A stretch of 64,000 nucleotides of DNA from Typhlomys cinereus (Eukaryota; Chordata; Mammalia; Rodentia; Platacanthomyidae). Each line of letters begins with the position of its first letter. The first letter of the stretch is position 1. The notes below the pieces were generated by a model. The model worked only from the letters and a program-made list of their open reading frames with translations, did no database searches and was not told the origin of the DNA. The position numbers and the translations under genes are program-made. The stretch is taken from positions 1,493,844 to 1,557,843 of the forward strand of contig JALPQD010000207.1 of the NCBI GenBank assembly GCA_023101885.1. Direction: 5' to 3'. Of the stretch, positions 55,245 through 64,000 are shown in pieces.

Positions 55245-56110
55245 ACGAATGATTTGACCGTCTCCAAGAAATAAAGAGTGCTAGGAACTTGGAAGTGCTG
55301 CTTTCAGAACTTTCCACTTTGGCCACATCTCAAGGATTAAACAAGACCCAGGGGAAAGCTGAATTGAAATGATATCATGCATAAGCAATGCTAGTCTTAA
55401 AGGGTTAGAGCTTGCCAGAATTGTGACTAGAATTGTTCTTTTTTTTTAAGCAAACGTACACAAATAAAGCCATTATCAATATTTGAAGAGGGGATTTAAT
55501 CCCAACATATAAAGCATAATTCGGTTACCAGAAAAGTAACCAGTAAAATTAGTAGTCAAAAATGAATTTGTAGCATATTCTAGAATAGAAGGGACTTTCC
55601 TGTCACAGCGTCCTTATGTGTCCATTTACATGTATATTGACTGACAGTCTTCAGTTTAGGAGTGGGCAAGCCGTCTTCCCACCCCGCTCCTTCCTAATGT
55701 TCTCAGCCTTAAAAGTCAAATGACTGACATGTTCTTGCAAGGAAAGACGATGACTGTTGGACCTGTTAGATGACCCCTAATTTTACTCAGCTTCATGATC
55801 CCAAAATATCACAAGAGATCTGAAGAGTTGTTTCTCTCTGCAGATGAAAGTCCAAAGCAACTGTCTTGGCCATTTGCCTGAAGGCGAGGAGATGAGAGGT
55901 AAGCTACAAATGAGAGGTAACACTTCTTTACCTGCGAGATGCTTTTTTTTTTTTTTTTTTTTTCTGATGGCATAACCTAGTTCCGGAGCTATTCTTGCCA
56001 TACAACCCCTTCAGTATTTTCAGGCTATGCGTTGGTTGGGATCCTGGTTTCGGTAACAGCCTGCCCTATTTCGAACCCATCCTTCCACACTGATCCATGG
56101 AAATACACTA
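55245..56110. other. Unassigned sequence
   Basis: A T run lies at 55944-55964. No repeat family or gene recognised. Confidence 0.4.
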
Positions 56111-56180
56111 ATGGGGTATCTCACCTGATGAGAATTATGGGAGCTTGATGTAGGGGAGAATGATCTGTCTGCAGAATTAG
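56111..56180 (+). repeat. 70-bp direct repeat, copy 1
   Basis: Begins ATGGGGTATCTCACC and ends GCAGAATTAG. It matches 56461-56530 with 5 differences in 70 positions by eye. Confidence 0.95.
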
Positions 56181-56460
56181 AGACCAAATTGTGTGCTCCG
56201 TGAATCAATCTTCCACTTCAGATCCATGTTGGAAGATAATATCTTTTCTCTGTGATTTAACCCAAAGACTCTGGGTAGATCAGCAGCTTAAATGATCTCT
56301 TCTCTTCTGCCCAAGGCTACATGTATTGCCAGGAAAAAAAAAAAAAAAAAGTCACTCAGACAACCCCAGAAATTCAAAACCACTCTGTCTCTCAAGCACC
56401 ACTTTGAATGTGCATCTGATTTCTGACCTCTTGATTTTGTAGTTCTTTTCTTCTCTGATC

Positions 56461-56530
56461 ATGGGGCATCGTACCTGATGAGAATTGTGGGAGCTTGATG
56501 TAGGGGAGAACGATCTGTCTGCAGAATTAG
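56461..56530 (+). repeat. 70-bp direct repeat, copy 2
   Basis: Begins ATGGGGCATCGTACC. Offset from copy 1 is exactly 350 bp. The intervening sequence and the flanks do not repeat. Confidence 0.95.
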
Positions 56531-57175
56531 GCCCTTGCTCTCTGGCTCTGCTACTGAGTGGTGGAAGTCGGGCCTCTGCAGCGTCCCTATCTTTTCAGAC
56601 TATCAGAGTTTTGGAGAGTTAATGCCTAGGGAAGTAGAGATAACGGGACATAGAAATGTCTCTCTCTTTACAGACTTCAGGACAGTTTGACCTCTCTCTC
56701 CTCCTCTAGAGGAGGGTGGAAGGGAAGTCCCTGGCTATCCTATGTAACTCTGTCTTTGCTAATTTGGGAATTCTCATTTTAATACTTGTGCTATACTCTA
56801 GTATTTTTGTCCAGATAACATTTGGTCCCACCTGTGACAAAAGTTGTCATTCCGATAATATCCGATTGTGTTGTGATTATCTTTGTCTCTGATTCCAAAG
56901 TCTTAGGATGTATCAATAGATATGCAGAATCTCTTGCGGGCATGTAAATAGAGCAAAATCTCCAATCCTTTTTCTCAGGTAACGATTTTTTCCCCCAATA
57001 TTCCAGCAAGACTCCCAAATTCTGGAATGGGAGAATAAAATAAGATATCAAAACTTCTGGAAAAGAGTTAAAAAAAAACTCAGGCTCCATTCCAAATTCT
57101 TGTAACATGGATACTGGTATATATTACAGACTTGTTGCATAGCAACATTTATCTAGAAAAGTCTTATTACCTGTT
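56531..57175. other. Unassigned sequence
   Basis: No repeat recognised. The minus frame 56791-57108 (105 residues) shows no domain. Confidence 0.4.
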
Positions 57176-57199
57176 TATATTTCTCACTGCATGTAAGAC

Positions 57200-57715
57200 A
57201 AGAAAGAGATTTTTATGAAGAACATCAGCTCAGAAATAAGTGCAGTTAGTGAGAATAGTAAGAAAAGATTTCCATTCAAAAAGTGTGGAGGGAGAGCAAT
57301 TCCTTTGGTCCTGGAAATAGTTAAACATCACTGCAATGAGAGTTCTCCTTATCAGACCTGCACAGTGGCTGACAAATCAACATGCCCCCATAGCCTAGTG
57401 AGGATCTCAGGAGAAATAACTTCAAGCACTAAGAAACTTAGGGGCTAGGGCTAGACAGGTGAAGGGGAGTGCTTCTATCAAGAGCCACTTGGTCTGCCAT
57501 AGAGGCCTGAACACCCAGCAGAGCCGATGATCCAGAGGGAACCCCCTAGAATCATAGAAGACAGGAGGGTAGGTGGGAAGGAACAGGATGGATTGATGAA
57601 GGAAGGAGAGAAAGGGAGGACTGGAGGGAGAAGGATCGAGGGAGCAGGGATTATTACTCACTGTGCTAGTAAAACTAGGGAAAAGATAAAATAAAAAATA
57701 TATATAAAAATAAAT
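57200..57715 (+). mobile_element. L1 3' UTR, forward
   Basis: GCACAGTGGCTGACAAATCA and AACACCCAGCAGAGCCGATG, then a purine-rich tract at 57540-57650 (GAAGGAGAGAAAGGGAGGAC) and AATAAAAAATATATATAAAA. The layout is that of a rodent L1 3' UTR from another subfamily than the 33-kb copy. Confidence 0.55.
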
Positions 57716-58820
57716 TTTAGAAGTAGCATAATAATTCCAAATAATAGCAAAGTAACAACTTTGTATTTTGCTGTGAAATGATCATAACTAATCCCACCTA
57801 AAAAATAAAAAGTTAAAAACAAGACTGCAATTTGGAGGACACAGGGGATGATGTAAGGCTGAATCCAATAAACCAATCAGGGAAAAACCAAACCAAACCA
57901 GGCAATAACCTATCATGAAAATATGTGCCATTTGTTAAAATTTCCCAAAGCGAAGGAAACATCTTGTTCTTGGAATACAAGCTGATTGAATATCTGGAGA
58001 GGGTGAGAAATATTTTTCTTTTCATGGAAATGTTTTGAACACTACCAGGTAAAGCTTGAGAGTTAAATTGGTAGCGGTGGGGGAGAGGTAATAAAAACAA
58101 GCCTCTCCCAGTTCTTAAACAGTCTCATGTCTTTGTGACTTATCTCCTTTCAAAATAAATTAGCGCTTACCATTTTCCTGGAGGCTTTGCACTTCTTGGA
58201 CCCAAAGTAAGCAGCAAGTATTGAGCAAGAACGTATGACACACAGCTTTCAAAGCAATCTACCTAATTGCTTTCGGTGCCACATCCAAGAACAAAGGCAT
58301 ATTCAGTGAGTGGAAGGCTCAAGAGCTGTGAGAGAGGGTGTTTTAAATCTATACAACTTGCCACTGTGTGCAGGTCTTTTTATTTTATTTTTTAACACAC
58401 AGTTGGTAGAAGACTTTTGCATGCAAAACAAATGTTTTAGAGGTGAACGCGACCCATGCCAGGGTAGTGGCTTTGCCAGGGTTCCAGGCATCTGGCCCAG
58501 ACTGGGAGGATGTGAGAAGTACATGAGGTGGTGCATGCGAAGGTCTTAACACCAGGCTTGGTGAGCAGTAGGCATGGAGCCAGTAGCTAATGTGCCTACA
58601 GCTTTCAGAGGCACGATAAATCATACAGACGTGTGTTGGACGGTGAATACCACCTCCACAACTGGTGGGTGAAGACTGTGTCTGCCCCTGGTAACAGGAT
58701 CAGTACTACGTAGTATTTGTCAGGCAGGAAGTACTAAGTTGAATGTGATCTAGTAAGGGGTTGGGAAAGTTCTCTCTTGGGGTATATCCTTCCTACTGTT
58801 GATGGAATTTGTTTGTTTGC
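57716..58820. other. Unassigned sequence
   Basis: No repeat family or coding motif recognised. Frames at 57813-58100 and 58303-58624 have no domain. Confidence 0.4.
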
Positions 58821-58826
58821 CTTTGT

Positions 58827-58828
58827 TG

Positions 58829-58876
<48 letters not shown>

Positions 58877-59067
58877 CCTGGACTGCTCTACTTCCTTATT
58901 GCTTTGTTCTGCAGTTGGTTCTTGGGCTCCATCTTCCATGGTTGGAATTGCAGGTCTCCATCATTTCTGTCCAACAGTTTTTACATGGGATCTGGAAACT
59001 GGGATCTGAACTCGGGTCCTTTTGCTTGGGAGGCAAAGGCTTAACCCCTGAGTCATCTCTCCGGCCT
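58827..59067 (-). repeat. B2-superfamily SINE, old form, reverse, with (GT)n
   Basis: GT tract at 58830-58874, then TCCTGGACTGCTCTACTTCC, GGTTGGAATTGCAGGTCTCC ATCATTTC, ACATGGGATCTGG and GAGTCATCTCTCCGGCC. Confidence 0.88.
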
Positions 59068-59439
59068 CTTCTTAGTGTGTTAAATCAGTATTTCTTAATT
59101 TTGAATGATGGATTCTCAGCATGCAAAAGAACATGGCTATCTTGATGGTTCAGATATAATTTTTAAAAGAAATGTATTCATATTTTAAGTGTTCAATATT
59201 GGGCAGGTTGTATAGCTCTATTTGAAGAGACTTTTCAAAAATATAATTTTACGGCATTTATAAATGTGAAATCCCTGGTCTTTGGGTCTTTGGGTCAATC
59301 TTTTTTCTTTTTCCATATCTCACAACAGCCTAGAAGTCAGGCAGCTGACTTTTATAGTACTTGCGTACTTCAAAGAGAGTGTGTGTTCAGTTCCAGACAT
59401 TGTGATAAAACATGCATGTAATGTAACACTATGTCTAGC

Positions 59440-59449
59440 ATGTGTGTGT

Positions 59450-59501
<52 letters not shown>

Positions 59502-59739
59502 CAGAGGGCACTATGTGTCCCTGTAGAGGGCCAAAGATGAATTTGGGAATCATCCTGGATTACTTCAACCTCCTTTTTGCTTCACTCTGGGATTTTCCCA
59601 GCTTCACCCACCAGGGGTGAAGTGTAGGCAGATCCGTTTCTTCTTTCCGCCTTGCATTTTTACGAGGGACCTGGGATCTGAATTCAGGGCCTTCTGCTTG
59701 TGAGGCAGAGTCTTAACCTCTGAGCCTTCTCTCCAGCCC
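59440..59739 (-). repeat. B2-superfamily SINE, old form, reverse, with (GT)n
   Basis: GT tract at 59441-59499, then GGCACTATGTGTCCCTGTAG, GGAATCATCCTGGATTACTT, GGACCTGGGATCTGAATTCA and GAGCCTTCTCTCCAGCCC. Confidence 0.9.
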
Positions 59740-59767
59740 TATTTGCTTTTTTAAAAAACATTTTGTT

Positions 59768-59960
59768 GGGCCCATGAAATAGCTCAATGGGTAAGGTGTC
59801 TGCTTGCAAAACTGGTGAGCTGAGTTTAATCCCCCAGAAGTCCATAAAACTGACTTCAGGAAGTTGTCCTTTGATCTACATCCTTGTAACATGGCGTGCA
59901 TGTGCATGCTGTTATCTCTCTCTCTCTTTCTCTCTTGTAATAAAAATATTTTTTTAAAAA
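59768..59960 (+). repeat. B3-like SINE
   Basis: GGGCCCATGAAATAGCTCAA TGGGTAAGG, GCTGAGTTTAATCCCCCAGA, GACTTCAGGAAGTTGTCC and an A-rich tail. The next SINE sits in its tail. Confidence 0.75.
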
Positions 59961-59970
59961 TGTATTGTTG

Positions 59971-60185
59971 GGCTGGAGGGATGGTTCAGGGGTTAAGACC
60001 CTGTCTCACAAGTAGAATGTCCTGAGTTCCGATCCAAGTCCCATGTAAAAAAGCCAGGTAGAAATGATGACGGACTGCACTTCCTGCCTGGTGGGCAGAG
60101 CCTGGGAAATCCTAGAGCAAAGCAAGAAGGAAAGATGATTCCTGAAGTCACCCTTGGTCCTCCACAGGAATATACAGTGCTCTCT

Positions 60186-60239
<54 letters not shown>

Positions 60240-60382
60240 TACATGCACACATGAATGCAAATGTACAAATGTACAAAATGAATAAAGTTTTAAAAAAATT
60301 TTGTTATTTATTAATATTTTGTTATTTATATTATTTTGTTATTATTATTTATTTGTTATTTGTTATTTTTGTTATTTATTGT

Positions 60383-60429
<47 letters not shown>

Positions 60430-60650
60430 ACCACAGGTGAATTCGGGAACCACCATGGACCGCCTCCACCTCCTCCTTGTTTACTCTGCCCCGGGATTCA
60501 CAGGCTCTGCCCTACCAGGACCAGAAACGCAGGCCGCCCCACTTCCATACATGGGGTCTAGGATCCGAACTCAGGACCTTCTGCCTGCAAAGCAGAGGCT
60601 TAACCCTTGAGCCACCTCTCCAGCCCCATGAATAAAGTTTTTAAAAAATT
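59971..60650 (+). repeat. B2-superfamily SINE, old form, with a young SINE in its tail
   Basis: GGCTGGAGGGATGGTTCAGG, GAGTTCCGATCC and CCCTTGGTCCTCCACAGGAA, with a CA tract at 60189-60236. The tail AATGAATAAAGTTTTAAAAAA is interrupted by the young copy at 60298-60627. ATTGTTG at 59964-59970 and about 60652-60658 may be its TSD. Confidence 0.85.
60298..60627 (-). repeat. Young B2-superfamily (DIP-like) SINE, reverse
   Basis: Reverse copy with a (GTTATTT)n-like A-rich tail at 60300-60380, GT tract at 60389-60426 and intact head ending GAGCCACCTCTCCAGCCCC. A small deletion removes part of the body before CATGGGGTCTAGGATCC. TSD ATGAATAAAGTTTT at about 60278-60291 and 60628-60641. Confidence 0.93.
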
Positions 60651-60916
60651 CATTGTTGCTGAAAATGTCAATGATGCTCCGAGACTCCAATGAGTCATAA
60701 TGTCTTTGCTGGCAGAGGACCTGGTTGTTGCCAACTGACTGATTGGTGTGGTGGTTGGCAGAAGACTGGAAGGCTGTGGCAACTCCACTGTGACAGCAGC
60801 AAAGTTTGCCGAATCCTTTCACAAAAGGCTCCTGTTCGCCACACTTGAAATGCTGTCAATTATCACATGTCCTACTATTGCTTTATCAACTGAAGTGATG
60901 CGATATTCAAATCTTT

Positions 60917-61203
60917 TTTTGTAATTTTTTATTATTATTTATTCAATTGTGCATGTATGCGTGTGTTTGTGTGTGTATGTGTGTGTGTGTGTAGAACCAC
61001 GGACGAATTCGGGAACCACCACAGATGCTTCCACCTCCTCCTTGTTTACTCTTCCCTGGGATTCACAGGCTCCGCCCTACCAGGGCCAGAAACGCAGGCC
61101 GCCCCGCTTCCGCCTGGCGTCTATACGTGGGGTCTAGTATCCGAACTCAGGACCTTCCACCTGCAAGGCAGAGGCTTAACCCCTGAGCCACCTCTCCAGC
61201 CCC
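60917..61203 (-). repeat. Young B2-superfamily (DIP-like) SINE inside Tigger, reverse
   Basis: Full-length reverse copy from TTATTATTTATTCAATTGTG to GAGCCACCTCTCCAGCCCC. TSD GATATTCAAATCTTT at 60902-60916 and 61204-61218. The Tigger reading continues on both sides. Confidence 0.96.
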
Positions 61204-61974
61204 GATATTCAAATCTTTGACTGCCATTTCCCCAATGTTAATAGCATCTTCAGGATGAGTGAACTTCCTGTCAATAAATCATTTTCTTGCTTCTCTGCAA
61301 GAAACAACTTGCCTTTCATCTTAAAGTTTCAGCAGGACAGGGCCTCTGCAGATTTGGATCTCTAGCTTCTGCGACTGATTCTGGTGCTCTTATTATTTCT
61401 ACAGTTGCTTCTCCCACCAAAGTCTAAAACCTCTCCAAGTCCTTCGTGAAGTCCGAAATCACCTTCTTCCAAATCCCTATCAATGATGTTGCTTTGAATT
61501 CCTCTTACAATTCATATTTTAGATGGCATCTAGAATTGTGATTTTTTTTCCAGAAAGTATTCAATATACGTTGCTCAGATCAGTCCAACGAATCAATATC
61601 TCTTGTAGATTTAGCCTTAAAATGCTTTTATTAGATAATAAAACTTGAAAGTCAAATAGCTCCTTGGTCCATGGGCTTCAGAATGGACATTTATCAGCGG
61701 AAGTAAGAACAGCAGGGAATGCACAGGACCTTTATGTCAGAGCGCATGTGCTGTCAATCAGCAGTAATACTTTGAAGGAAATCTCTTCTTTTCCGGAGTA
61801 GTAGGACTCAGCAGTTGGCTTACAGCTCCTGGTGAGTCATGTTGGGAACAGATGTGCTGTCTCTGGGTTTTCTTGTTCCATTTGTGGCCACAGGCAGAAG
61901 AGATGTAGCATAATTCCCATTGGCCCCAGAATTTTTCTGAATGGCAAATGAGCACTGGCTTAAACTTAATTTTA

Positions 61975-62000
61975 ATTTTTTTTTTTTTTTTGCTTGTTGA

Positions 62001-62044
<44 letters not shown>

Positions 62045-62290
62045 AAAAGGGCACTCAATACTCAGGTGTGCTTGCCCGTGGAGGTCCAAGGGGTGACATC
62101 GGAAATTATCCTGGATTGTTCTACCATTCTATTGCTTTTCTTTGGGGTTTCCCAGACTCTGTCTTCCAGGACTGGAATTGCAGGGTACCATCATATCCAC
62201 CTGGCATTTTTGTGTGGGTTCTGGGGACTTAAACCCAAGTCCTTTTGCTTGTGAGCCGTTTTAACCCTTTAGCTATCTCCCCAGAGCCCC
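61975..62290 (-). repeat. B2-superfamily SINE, old form, inside Tigger, reverse, with (GT)n
   Basis: T run, GT tract at 62001-62042, then GGAAATTATCCTGGATTGTT, GGACTGGAATTGCAGGGTAC CATC and TTTAGCTATCTCCCCAGAGC CCC. The likely TSD is AACTTAA, at about 61965 and 62301. It separates the GDFKL segment of Tigger from FKPVLI. Confidence 0.88.
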
Positions 62291-62644
62291 CCTCCCCATC
62301 AACTTAAAGTCTCCGATGACATCGACCCTTAACAAGAAAGCCAACCTGTCCTTAAGACCTTGAAGCTTCGACTTCTCTGTAGCCACAAAAACCTAAAAGG
62401 TGTCCAATATGAGACTATCTCCTCTCATTACGCATCTGTCTCTTCTTGTTATGAATCTGTCATTGAGCAGCTGCAAGGAATTCTGGGTGACTTCAGCAGA
62501 ATCCAGGCACAAGCTGCTTCACCTTGCACCTTCATGACATGGAAGTGCAAACTCTTTCTTGAACTTCACTTGGCTTTGGATTTTTTTTCCCGTGGTCTCC
62601 TCACCTCCATCAGGAGGGTTCAAAGAGATGTCAACAGGTAAGGT

Positions 62645-62995
62645 TTAACTCTGCTTGGTTTCTGCCTGAGGGAATCTCATAGGTGGTGTAACCACTACCA
62701 CGTTTCCATATCAGTATGAAAATTATTGTTTTATTATCATTTGAGTCTGTTGGAACAAGAGCACAGGATCAGGAATATTTTCTTACTAAATGAAGAAAAA
62801 AATTTTTATCAGGAGTCATATCAAGTGCCTATGCTGCAAATGCCTCAAGTAGATTAAGACATGAAAAAGCTTGCTTTTGCAGTGGAAGGCGTTTATTACA
62901 GAAAATTACAACTGGCCAAAGTGCACAACATAAGGGATCATATATTGCTTGGCCCCAAATAGAACATCTAAATTACCCCTCACCTTAAGACTGAG
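62645..62995. other. Unassigned sequence
   Basis: Nothing recognised. It may include the missing outer part of the Tigger element. Confidence 0.4.
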
Positions 62996-62999
62996 GGAG

Positions 63000-63480
63000 T
63001 AATGTGGAAAAGGTGTCGAGCGGTCACAGCCACATGGAATCTTCTGGACATGACAGGCCCTCTGCAATCAAGAACTCATTGCAGCTGGGTCTACTCCATG
63101 AACCCACGAGATTTGGCCTAGCTACTTTACATTGTGAAAGGGTACCACACCTCCCTCAGAGAATAATGAGGGAAGAGTTAAGCCTGAATGAGAGAAAAGG
63201 GGAAGAAGTCTCCCCAGGAATTGCCCATTCATACATTGTCTTTTTCCATCAAGTGTCCAGACAAATGTCAATAGTAGTAACCCTGGTGGGACCTAATAAG
63301 CCACACAATGCATAGACGAACATGACAGCAGGCAGGAGAAAGGTGGGGAAGGAGAACGTTTGCAGGGAAAAAAAATGGGGCTTGGGACTAGGTTCTAGGG
63401 GTGAGAATGACATAAATACATCTATAAAAGAATATGTAAAGACATATGGAAAAAATTTAAATTTTAAAATAAAAAAGTAA
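63000..63480 (+). mobile_element. L1 3' UTR (Lx-like), forward
   Basis: GGACATGACAGGCCCTCTGC AATCAAGAACTCATTGCAGC TGGGTCTAC, GTAACCCTGGTGGGACCTAA and an A-rich end (ATTTTAAAATAAAAAAG). This is the rodent Lx-type L1 3' UTR order, also seen at 42600. Confidence 0.7.
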
Positions 63481-63491
63481 TTAAATCCACT

Positions 63492-63876
63492 TGTTATAGT
63501 TGAAGGTTTGAGCTCTAGGCACATTTGTGGAGAATTAGTGGTTGAGTTAAGCCAAGAGCAAACCTGCAGGAAATTGGCTGATGGGGAAGGCCCAGGTGGG
63601 GTAGGATTGGACCCAGAAATAAAATACAGAGAGCTGGTTGAGAGAGTCAGCATCCTTGTTTGCCAGACATGCTGGTCTGGCAAGTAAGGATTGTCCCTTT
63701 CTCAGCCATTATGTAGAGATGGTGTGGCCAGTTCCCTTGGCCTTGGTGTTGGTGCGTGCTGTCCTGTCAAGTTGGACAGACTGTAATCGGACTATCAGTA
63801 AGAAAATAAACCCCTCATTCCCTTAAGCCATTTGATGGTCATTTATCAGCAACCGTGCAGGCTAACTGCAATACCA
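63492..63876 (+). mobile_element. MaLR-type solo LTR
   Basis: TGTTATAGTTGAAGGTTTGA to AACTGCAATACCA, with GACATGCTGGTCTGGCAAGT, GTGGCCAGTTCCCTTGGCC and AATAAACCCCTCATTCCC. Collinear with 12095-12520, and shorter because of small deletions in the first half. Confidence 0.82.
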
Positions 63877-64000
63877 CTGAATAAAAATGTTTTCCCACTT
63901 ACCATAACACTGCTTAGGAGCTACTGAGAGGGAATCTGTGCTATAACTGGTCCTAACTAGCTGAAGCTGAAAGTCAGCTGATAATTCTGAGTTTTACTGA
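63877..64000. other. Unassigned end of window
   Basis: Too short to assign. Confidence 0.4.

Larger units (their letters stand above)
60655..62640 (-). pseudogene. Tigger (pogo-group) DNA transposase fossil
   Basis: Read on the minus strand from 62640 to 60655 and skipping the SINEs, translated pieces follow the transposase order with stops and frameshifts. They are FLLRVDVIGDFKLMG near 62300; FKPVLICHSEKFWG then HKWNKKTQ and FPSKYYC (61970 to 61758); LLLIDSTCA; LKPMDQGAI near 61670; GIWKKVISDF near 61460; PEDAINIGEMAVKDLN near 61230; LPQPSSLLPTTTPISQ near 60770. These match the DDE catalytic core through the C-terminal tail of Tigger1-type proteins. LLIDS holds what should be the second catalytic Asp. 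The N-terminal DNA-binding part and both terminal inverted repeats were not found. Confidence 0.85.

Noticed and set aside
62360..62641. 93-residue plus-strand frame
   Set aside because: It is antisense to the Tigger transposase fossil, which explains the region better on the minus strand.

Overview
The window is mammalian nuclear DNA, from a rodent, and consists almost entirely of transposable-element remains. I find no intact protein-coding gene, no convincing coding exon of a host gene and no functional RNA gene. Rodent origin rests on B3, B4/RSINE1-like, ID-like and B1-like SINEs, MaLR-type LTRs, and L1 3' ends with a G-rich polypurine tract. The most abundant SINE has a B2-superfamily tRNA-like head but a body unlike mouse or rat B2. 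It runs to a long CA tract and usually a CAATTGAATAAA-like end. That combination points to a myodont rodent outside the mouse/rat group. A dipodoid (jerboa, jumping mouse or birch mouse, whose B2-superfamily SINE is called DIP) is my best guess, from recall and not from a search.

Layout. 1-3.4 kb: old SINE fragments, a reverse MaLR-type LTR and simple repeats. 3.5-6.6 kb: remnant of a class II (ERVK/betaretrovirus-like) element with LTR, lysine-type primer binding site and a short gag start. 6.6-7.9 kb: two reverse L1 3' ends. 8.9-12.5 kb: a MaLR provirus with both LTRs, split by a 5'-inverted L1. 12.5-28.5 kb: LTR fragments, many SINEs and unassigned sequence. 29.2-36.1 kb: a long, decayed forward L1, broken by an RSINE1-like SINE and by a younger reverse L1 with an apparent 3' transduction, followed by a second L1 3' end. 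38.2-39.7 kb: a reverse L1 ORF2 fossil. 40.9-41.5 kb: a 550-bp polypurine block seeded at an ID-like SINE. 41.8-43.1 kb: two further L1 3' ends. 44-55 kb: LTRs, SINEs, a reverse L1 and a processed RPL29 pseudogene. 57.2-57.7 and 63.0-63.5 kb: L1 3' UTRs. 59.4-62.7 kb: a Tigger-type DNA transposase fossil carrying several SINE insertions.

Nothing here works together as a pathway. The window is best read as a layered record of insertions, several datable relative to each other by nesting and target-site duplications (TSDs). I looked for a novel system and did not find one. The best observations are the 3'-transducing L1, the head-only SINE, the twin-primed L1 inside a MaLR provirus, and the SINE-riddled Tigger fossil. 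Repeat family names are assigned by eye and subfamilies are not resolved. Long intervals without a feature were read and are listed as unassigned.
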